A DNA stretch of 64,000 nucleotides from Aricia agestis (Eukaryota; Arthropoda; Insecta; Lepidoptera; Lycaenidae), in assembly GCF_905147365.1 (NCBI RefSeq), contig NC_056407.1:18955980-19019979 (forward strand), read 5' to 3'. The translations under genes and the position numbers were made by a program. Under the pieces are notes generated by a model. That model was not told the DNA's origin. It searched no databases and worked only from the letters and a program-made list of their open reading frames with translations. Positions 58,491 through 64,000 of this stretch are shown here, one piece after another. Positions within the stretch are counted from its first letter, which is position 1; each line of letters starts with the position of its first letter.

Positions 58491-59214
58491 ATGTTCAACA
58501 ACAGTACAGAGAATTGTTCGCAATGTCTATCAAATATCGAACTCTACACTGCCCCTCAGGCGTACGAACTAAACGTGACGACTACCGTGCTGCTGAGTGC
58601 GTTCCTAGTGTTGAGTGCCGTCGGGAATATGTGCACCTGTGTTGTTGTTATACGGAACAAGAGTATGCGGTCGCCCACCAACTACTATCTTCTGAATCTC
58701 GCTATCAGTGACTTAATATTCTCCAGTTTCATTCCCGTGGAGATATGCATATATTGCCTGCCGGAATTCTCACTGAGCGTCAAATTGCTCATCGCCCACT
58801 TTTTCTTCTACGAGTTTTTGGGCAATTTTAGTGTGTTAACGATACTCGCGTTCACCGTGGAGCGCTACTTGGCCATAACTAAACCGTTTTCCGGACACAA
58901 AACGATGCTCACATCTCGCATTTGCAAAGTTATAACTACGATTTGGATTACCTCTCTGACGTTTTCGAGTTTCAACACCTACTGGATTTATAAAGTGCAC
59001 AAAACGGACTACGCGGCTTGGTTCACGACGTTTCATAACGATTACCACAAATATTTTATCGGTGTTTTGCTGATAGTGTTTTTTGTTTTTCCCATGTGTG
59101 TTATTGTTGTTCTTTTTGTGCTCATCGTGCTACATCTGAAGTCGTCAAAACAAGTGTTGAGAGCGAACAGTTTGCAGACTACACGCAATAGAAAACGGGC
59201 TACAAAAATGTTGG
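58491..59214 (+). CDS. Receptor C exon 1 (N-terminus to TM5 and loop 3)
   Basis: Starts at ATG 58491 after an A-rich leader and ends ATGTTGG before donor GTATGT at 59215. It encodes residues 1-241 plus one base. The third intracellular loop is basic (NRKRATKM), as in A. Read-through past the donor stops within four codons. Confidence 0.92.
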
Positions 59215-62059
59215 GTATGTTGCATTAGGTAAAAGGTAGGTATAGTTTGTTTTTAGTAAGAAAATGAAATACTTTAACATTTAAATGTTTTTTCATTGGA
59301 TAATAAATGACGTGAGTGGAAGAACCAGATAATTCATACATATATTTTAACATGCGGACAATAAAAATTTTTTTCCCTTATCTTGTAACTTACCCACTTC
59401 ATCATCTAGATTATATCTGCTATATATAAAATTTACATTTTTTTATTTCAAATAATTTTCCCGCTCTACATTTATGCAAGAAAACGACATTTTTAGGGTT
59501 CCGTGGCCAAATGGCAAAAAAAACGACACTAAGTAATCAATGGAACTCCTCAAAATTAATAGAGAAACATGGGGTGACTTCGGTTTCGTGAGAAGTATTC
59601 TAAGCATATGCTACAGCCTGCAACAAGTAAGATTTTGCACCGACGTATACGGTATACCGTGGTTCGGAAGGTGCTGAGAGAACTCCTGATTCTTTATAAA
59701 TACAAGTTTGGGAGTTTCGGCGTTGTTTTAAGAACGGAAAGCATATTATACTACTATGCAACTTACATTCATCATCATCACTACCATATTATACCATGCA
59801 TCGTCCCATGGTTATGCCTTATGAGCCTATAATGACCCTGTTATTGATACTTTTCATAGTCTTTTAGATCGAGACTCGAGTTTGTGAAGCGATAATTAAT
59901 ATTATAAACCTGAAGAGTATGTTTGCTTGAACGCGCTAATCTCTGGAACTACAGCTATTATCACGCTAAGACTAATACGATCGAAGAAACTCAGGAAAAC
60001 ATGGAAAAATCGGGGGAAATATTAGAATGGGTTTATCTGACGAACTACTGGAGTAATTTTTATAGCAATACTAGCTGTCCCGGCAAATATATTTATATAT
60101 ATATATATATATATATGGCAAAACAACGTTTTGCCATATATATTTTTTTTGGTATGAAAAATAGATGTTGGCCGATTCTCAGACCTACTCAATATGCTCA
60201 CAAAATTTCATGAGAATCGGTCAAGCCGTTTCGGAGGAGTATGGCAACGAAAACTGTGACACGAGAATTTTATTTATTAGATTTGGCACAGACATAGAGT
60301 AGACCACGTGAAGGGAGTATACATAGCTATTTTAATGGGAAAATGTACGATTTCGAGCGAAGCCGCGCGGGACATCTAGTAAGCAGATATTTGTATTACC
60401 TTAGCCTTCTTTTTACATTTCCAGCGGCAGTGGCAGCCTTCTTCTTCATATGCTGGTCTCCGTACTTCACGCTGCGAGTGATGGCGCTCATGGACTACAG
60501 TTATCCAGACCATATGTGGGTAAGATTGACATGTCTTCCGCCATGATTTTTATTTTTCCGGTCAGTTTTAATTGATGTTGCCATCCTTCAAATCAAGCGC
60601 AATAGTTTTCGACCTTCCTGTCTAATGTTCGCAAGGGCGATCATAGTTTGTTCATTTATGGCCAACCCCTGAGCAAACGACCTTGACCAGACATTTGCCG
60701 CGGCCCGCCTTGCTGAGATCACGCCAAAATCCTATTTTTTTAACTTATCTTAGTTCAAAATTGACCTAAAAAAATTCAATCGTCCAGTATGTAGTTAATG
60801 AAATTGTCCATCTATTGGCGTGTGTTTCAAATAACCGTAATTTGTAAATACTATTTTTTAAAGGTGAACACACTCATTTAAATATTATGTTGTTGGTGTT
60901 TTGCAGGTATGGCGCGTGATCATCTACATGTGCTCCATCAACAGCTACATGTCAGCGGTCGTCAACCCCATACTCTACAGCCTCATGTCCAGGAAATTCC
61001 GACAGGCTTTCAAAGTAAGTATACTGAACTTATTTAGTTTGTTTGTAATGAACAGGAACCGAAAGTATTTGACTAAAGGCCTCGCTTTGCATAGAAAAAA
61101 ATACATTTTTAATAAATATACAAAATTAAATCTTTTTTTAATAAATAAAGGGGGCAAACGAGCAAACGGGTCACCTGATGGAAAGCAACTTCCGTCGCCC
61201 ATGGACACTCGCAGAATCAGAAGAGCTGCAGGTACGTTGCCGGCCTTTTAAGAGGGAATAGGGTAATAGGGGAGGGTAGGGAAGAGAATAGGGGAGGGTA
61301 TGGAAAGAAATATGGGAGGGTAGGGAAGGGAAAAGGGTAGGGGATTGGGCCCCCGGTAAACTCACTCACTCGGCGAAACACAGCGCAAGCGCTGTTTCAC
61401 GTCGGCTTTCTGTGAGCCCATGGTATTTCTCCGGTCGAGCCGGCCCATTCGTGCCGAAGCATGGCCCTCCCACGTCAAATTAAGAAGTGTCGCACTACAT
61501 TTTTTTTATGCATCATCGACTCGCGATTTCGAACAGTGACTGACCCTTAATAAGATCTTTTGACAGTAGGCAAAACTACAAAAAAACGACGATGATAGTA
61601 TAAACTTCTATACTTTGAAATACTGCTGCTAAAAAATCCCCCGTACTATATAATACTGCTACTAAAAACTTTAAAAAGTAATGAAATAATATATTTTACT
61701 GACTTCCTAAGTGTAAAGTGATATTTTGGTCCATAATTGTTGTCACGGTGTGTCGGGGGACCGGAAACAGTGTCTTTTGCATTTTGTATCGCCAATCGCT
61801 ATGTCACTGATTGTCTCGATACTATAATGTTTTGTGAAATCAAACATCTACATTAGCGGTCCACCGACACGACAATTGTTGTCAAAACAATTATGGACTA
61901 AAATATGACTTTACACTTAGGAATTATTTAAACTTAAAGTCAGTAAAATATATTATTTCATCACTTTTTAAAGTTGTTTAGCGGGGGTTTTTAAATTTCT
62001 TAATTTAATTTTATTTCATGATTTTTAAACTTGTGTTGCAGAATAATTCCTATCAATAG
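58491..62059 (+). CDS. Class A neuropeptide-type GPCR, receptor C (about 314 aa)
   Basis: Paralogue of receptor A. Exons 58491-59214, 60425-60519 and 60907-61014 are firm (phases 1, 0, 0); a short last exon at 62042-62059 (NNSYQ then TAG) is likely, because it follows TTGCAG and is followed at once by AATAAA-type signals. Hallmarks: N-glycosylation sites at N3-N4 and N28; GN in TM1; NLAISDL in TM2; ERY at 124-126; CWSP (251-254) in TM6; NPILY (293-297) in TM7. Unlike A, it lacks the TM3 disulfide cysteine (Leu100) and the loop-2 cysteine (Trp177 in an ungapped alignment), and loop 2 has no cysteine at all. Otherwise the frame is undamaged. The ligand is unknown; peptide-receptor membership is inferred from motifs. 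Confidence 0.88.
59215..60424 (+). other. Receptor C intron 1, repeat-filled
   Basis: It contains an ACCGACTTC/TCATCATCATC-type repeat (about 59540-59870) related to those at 11.98-12.2 and 14.2-14.45 kb, and a reverse-oriented repeat (about 60070-60380) that starts ACTAGCTGTCCCGGCAAA and holds a short (TA)n run at 60094-60115. No exon was seen. Confidence 0.7.
60425..60519 (+). CDS. Receptor C exon 2 (TM6)
   Basis: Acceptor TTTCCAG, donor TGG|GTAAGA. It encodes [20 protein letters not shown] and the third extracellular loop. Phases match receptor A exon 2. Confidence 0.93.
60907..61014 (+). CDS. Receptor C exon 3 (TM7)
   Basis: Acceptor TTTTGCAG, donor AAA|GTAAGT. It encodes 36 codons with [19 protein letters not shown]. 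Length and both phases are identical to the A and B exons. Confidence 0.94.
61131..61475 (-). mobile_element. 330-bp SINE family, copy 8, in receptor C last intron
   Basis: Poly(A) on the minus strand at 61133-61139, head at 61475. AAATTAA directly repeated at 61123 and 61477 is a likely target duplication. It inserted about 110 bases behind the exon 3 donor. Confidence 0.86.
61662..61978. mobile_element. Foldback element in receptor C last intron
   Basis: Arms ACTTTAAAAAGTAATGAAAT, AATATATTTTACTGACTT and CCTAAGTGTAAAGT on the left are mirrored on the right, with about 20 extra bases (ATTATTTAAACTTA) in the right arm. The loop is about 150 bases. Confidence 0.8.
62042..62059 (+). CDS. Receptor C candidate last exon
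   Basis: Five codons, NNSYQ, then TAG, after acceptor TTGTGTTGCAG. Phase 0 fits the upstream donor. Clustered AATAAA motifs follow within 30 bases. Starting with AAT parallels the candidate last exon of B. Such a short tail exon cannot be proved by eye; a transcript would settle it. Confidence 0.5.
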   Translation, partial: NNSYQ

Positions 62060-62534
62060 AATCATAAAATAAAATAAATAAAATTAAATTTTTTCCGGTT
62101 CCGGTATAAAACAGAGTAGACGCATTGTTGGACGCTCCAGTGAAATTAATATAAAAGTGTGCAAAAACGGAACAATTTAGTGCAAAGTGACAATCAAAAA
62201 GTTAGACAATACGTGTGTGCTTGATAATACAATTCGGGAAAACAACAATCTAACACCAATCAGAAGATATCGCATGAATTGTGTTCACGGCGAAGACAAA
62301 GGGAAGCCATTTTGCAAGTAATTGTGATAGCGATAATCAAAAACCAAGTGCGACAACACAAAGAAAACAGCAGCAATATTGACAGGGTTGACAACGTAAC
62401 AAAAATAGAACCAACTGTATTGTCTATAAATCGGACGAAGTTTAAAACTACCATAGAGAAACATAAATCCATAAACAAAACATACCTGACCATAAACTAC
62501 TATCTGTCAAAAACCTGTCAAGTACACCACGACA

Positions 62535-63254
62535 ATGTCAACTGAACTTTCACCTGAAATGTCATTGTTCTTTGCAAAAATGACTGAGCAACTTAACTTG
62601 CAAACGGCTCAATTAACCGAAAATATAACTTCAGCCGTTCTGCAGAAGCTCGATGAAAGGATAAAACCGATCCAAGAGGAAAACGAACGGCTACAATTGG
62701 AGGTGGAGAAACTGAATACCAAATTGTTAAACATGGAAGTCAACAGCAAGAGAAAAAACATAATAATTCACGGCCTCCCGGAGTCCGAAAATGAAAATAA
62801 CGAAGTCTTGAGCTCCTTAGTGATATCTACATTAAATGAAATTGATGTGAAAATTGAGTCAGGCGAAATAGATAGACTGCTACGTCTGGGGAAAAAAGAT
62901 GTAAATATAAGAAAAGCTCGACCAATCCTTCTTGCTACAACTACACTGCAAAGAAAGATACAAATAATGAAAAACAAAAAGAAAATGAAATCAACCTACT
63001 ACATTACTCACGATTTACCAAAAGCAGTGTTACAAAAGAAGAAGGAATCCAAGATTCAAAATGCAAATAGAAATGAAAACGAGAAAAGAAAGAGAATGGA
63101 CACCCCTAGCCCCAAAAACCAGAACTTGGCAACTTCGAAATTTCCTAAAACAACAAAAACCAACTTCCAAAAAGATGCAAACCAAATAGATGCCTTTCAA
63201 TATATGCGAGAAAGATCTTATTCCTTCTCCGAAAAAAACACACACCGGAACTAA
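62535..63254 (+). CDS. Retrotransposon ORF1 protein (coiled coil plus RRM-like domain)
   Basis: A 239-residue protein. Residues about 33-68 form a heptad-like coiled coil (QKLDERIKPIQEENERLQLE and onward). Residues about 72-165 resemble the RNA-binding domain of L1-type ORF1 proteins: RKNIIIHGLPESE at its start, then GEIDRLLRLG, then ARPILLATTTLQRK and ITHDLPKAV. The C-terminus is very basic and asparagine/lysine-rich. In this family the protein coats the element RNA. It ends inside ORF2, overlapping by 65 bases in a different frame. Confidence 0.85.
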   Translation: MSTELSPEMSLFFAKMTEQLNLQTAQLTENITSAVLQKLDERIKPIQEENERLQLEVEKLNTKLLNMEVNSKRKNIIIHGLPESENENNEVLSSLVISTLNEIDVKIESGEIDRLLRLGKKDVNIRKARPILLATTTLQRKIQIMKNKKKMKSTYYITHDLPKAVLQKKKESKIQNANRNENEKRKRMDTPSPKNQNLATSKFPKTTKTNFQKDANQIDAFQYMRERSYSFSEKNTHRN

Positions 63255-64000
63255 GAAAAGAAAAATTATAGGAGCAGTTGGAGAAAATTTTTCTAAACAT
63301 CCTAACAACAAGAGCAAACCAAAACAGACAAATAACCATGTCACTAAAAACATTGCTAAGCCTAAGAGAAAACAACCACTGCCCCTAACTCTTTTTCAGT
63401 GTCCTCCGGGCCGGCTAGTCACCGGAACTTCGGTGGAGGATGTAGACTACAGCCCCCCAGTAACAAAGCGTGAACAAAGTTTAATTGCCACGAGCCTCAA
63501 TGTAAGGACCCTTATGTCAGATGCACGGATAACAGAACTCGAGTATGCTATGGAAAAAATAAAATGGGATGTGTTAGGCATCTGCGAAACTAGAAGAAAA
63601 AATGAAGAAATATTAGAGTATCCTGGATATATCCTTTACCATACAAATAGTAATCATGGCTTGTACGGAGTTGGCTTTTTGGTAAAAAAACAATTGAAAA
63701 ACAACATTATATCCTTTAAAAGCTATTCTGACAGAGTAGCATCTCTAGAACTAGCATTACAAGATCAAGATCCCTTGTCTTTAATCCAATGCTATGCACC
63801 CACTGAAAAATGTAAAGAAGAAGAATTAAAAGAATTTTATAAAACATTAGAAATGGCAACGGAAACAATACATACAAAAAACCTAATAATTATGGGTGAC
63901 TTCAATGCCCAGATCGGAGAGTCACAAAAAGGAGAAGAATTAGCTTTTGGAAAGTACTCACATGGAAAAAGATCAAGACACGGACAAAGGTTAGTAGAAT
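63190..64000 (+). CDS. Retrotransposon ORF2, APE-type endonuclease domain (partial at window end)
   Basis: Open for 270 codons with no stop before the window edge. After a basic linker, residues about 98-270 form an apurinic-endonuclease-like domain: LNVRTL (103-108), GICETR with the catalytic glutamate at 133, GVGFLV (160-165), QCYAPT (200-205) and GDFNAQIG (236-243). These motifs match RTE-type and related elements, whose endonuclease nicks the target DNA to prime reverse transcription. The reverse transcriptase must lie beyond 64000. The start is placed at ATG 63190, the first ATG after an in-frame stop at 63187; true initiation could be by reinitiation or frameshift. Confidence 0.9.
   Translation, partial: MPFNICEKDLIPSPKKTHTGTKKRKIIGAVGENFSKHPNNKSKPKQTNNHVTKNIAKPKRKQPLPLTLFQCPPGRLVTGTSVEDVDYSPPVTKREQSLIATSLNVRTLMSDARITELEYAMEKIKWDVLGICETRRKNEEILEYPGYILYHTNSNHGLYGVGFLVKKQLKNNIISFKSYSDRVASLELALQDQDPLSLIQCYAPTEKCKEEELKEFYKTLEMATETIHTKNLIIMGDFNAQIGESQKGEELAFGKYSHGKRSRHGQRLVE

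Larger units (their letters stand above)
62100..64000 (+). mobile_element. Non-LTR retrotransposon, 5' half, apparently intact
   Basis: The element starts near 62095-62110, after the polyadenylation-type sequence of receptor C, with a roughly 430-base 5' leader, then ORF1 (62535-63254) and an overlapping ORF2 (from 63190) that is still open at the window end. No stop or frameshift is visible in either frame, which suggests recent activity. The exact 5' boundary and the target-site duplication cannot be fixed without the 3' end. Confidence 0.85.

Noticed and set aside
61171..61365. Minus-strand frames with [17 protein letters not shown], and plus-strand [23 protein letters not shown] frames elsewhere
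   Set aside because: They recur in every copy of the 330-bp SINE (14.85, 26.37, 29.7, 32.3, 61.2 kb and others), so they are repeat-derived and not genes.
63030..63375. Minus-strand hydrophobic frames of 76-107 codons
   Set aside because: Shadow of the A-rich retrotransposon coding strand; phenylalanine/leucine richness comes from poly-lysine codons read in reverse.

Overview
The window is an AT-rich, repeat-dense stretch of nuclear DNA from an insect, almost certainly a moth or butterfly (Lepidoptera). Three things support this: a first-desaturase-family acyl-CoA desaturase carrying the NPVE signature used to name one lepidopteran delta-9 clade; several poly(A)-tailed SINE and (GTCT)n-linked repeat families typical of Lepidoptera; and genes made of short exons in long, transposon-filled introns.

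There are three blocks of real gene content, all on the + strand. Block 1 (7.25-19.7 kb) is a complete four-coding-exon delta-9 acyl-CoA desaturase of 337 residues with all three histidine boxes. Block 2 (34.2-62.1 kb) is a tandem cluster of class A neuropeptide-type G-protein-coupled receptors. Receptor A (34252-38173, 340 aa) is complete. Receptor B (49.5-50.4 kb) survives only as its TM7 exon and a candidate last exon, with the splice donor destroyed. Receptor C (58491-62059, about 314 aa) looks intact but has lost both cysteines of the canonical extracellular disulfide. A and C share exon phases and exon lengths, so the cluster arose by tandem duplication. Block 3 (62.1 kb to the window end) is the 5' half of a young non-LTR retrotransposon with an intact ORF1 and an overlapping, still open ORF2 with an APE endonuclease domain. 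It lies directly behind receptor C.

RNA genes: one full-length 5S rRNA copy (minus strand, 12742-12859) with a T6 terminator, and beside it a 5'-truncated second copy.

Most of the rest is mobile DNA: a broken mariner transposase gene (about 0.84-1.77 kb), a solo LTR (2033-2578) nested in a TIR element, a 5'-truncated LINE with an RNase H-type C-terminus (30.6-31.05 kb), eight copies of one roughly 330-bp SINE, at least three tRNA-derived SINEs, many foldback MITEs (several with clean target-site duplications that suggest hAT-like or TTAA-targeting families), long AT microsatellites that sit in the same repeat context twice, and a 37-bp minisatellite at 54 kb. Several elements are nested, which gives a relative order of insertion.

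All exon boundaries were read by eye from splice consensus, reading phase and paralogue comparison. No database search was possible, so family names below the superfamily level are provisional.
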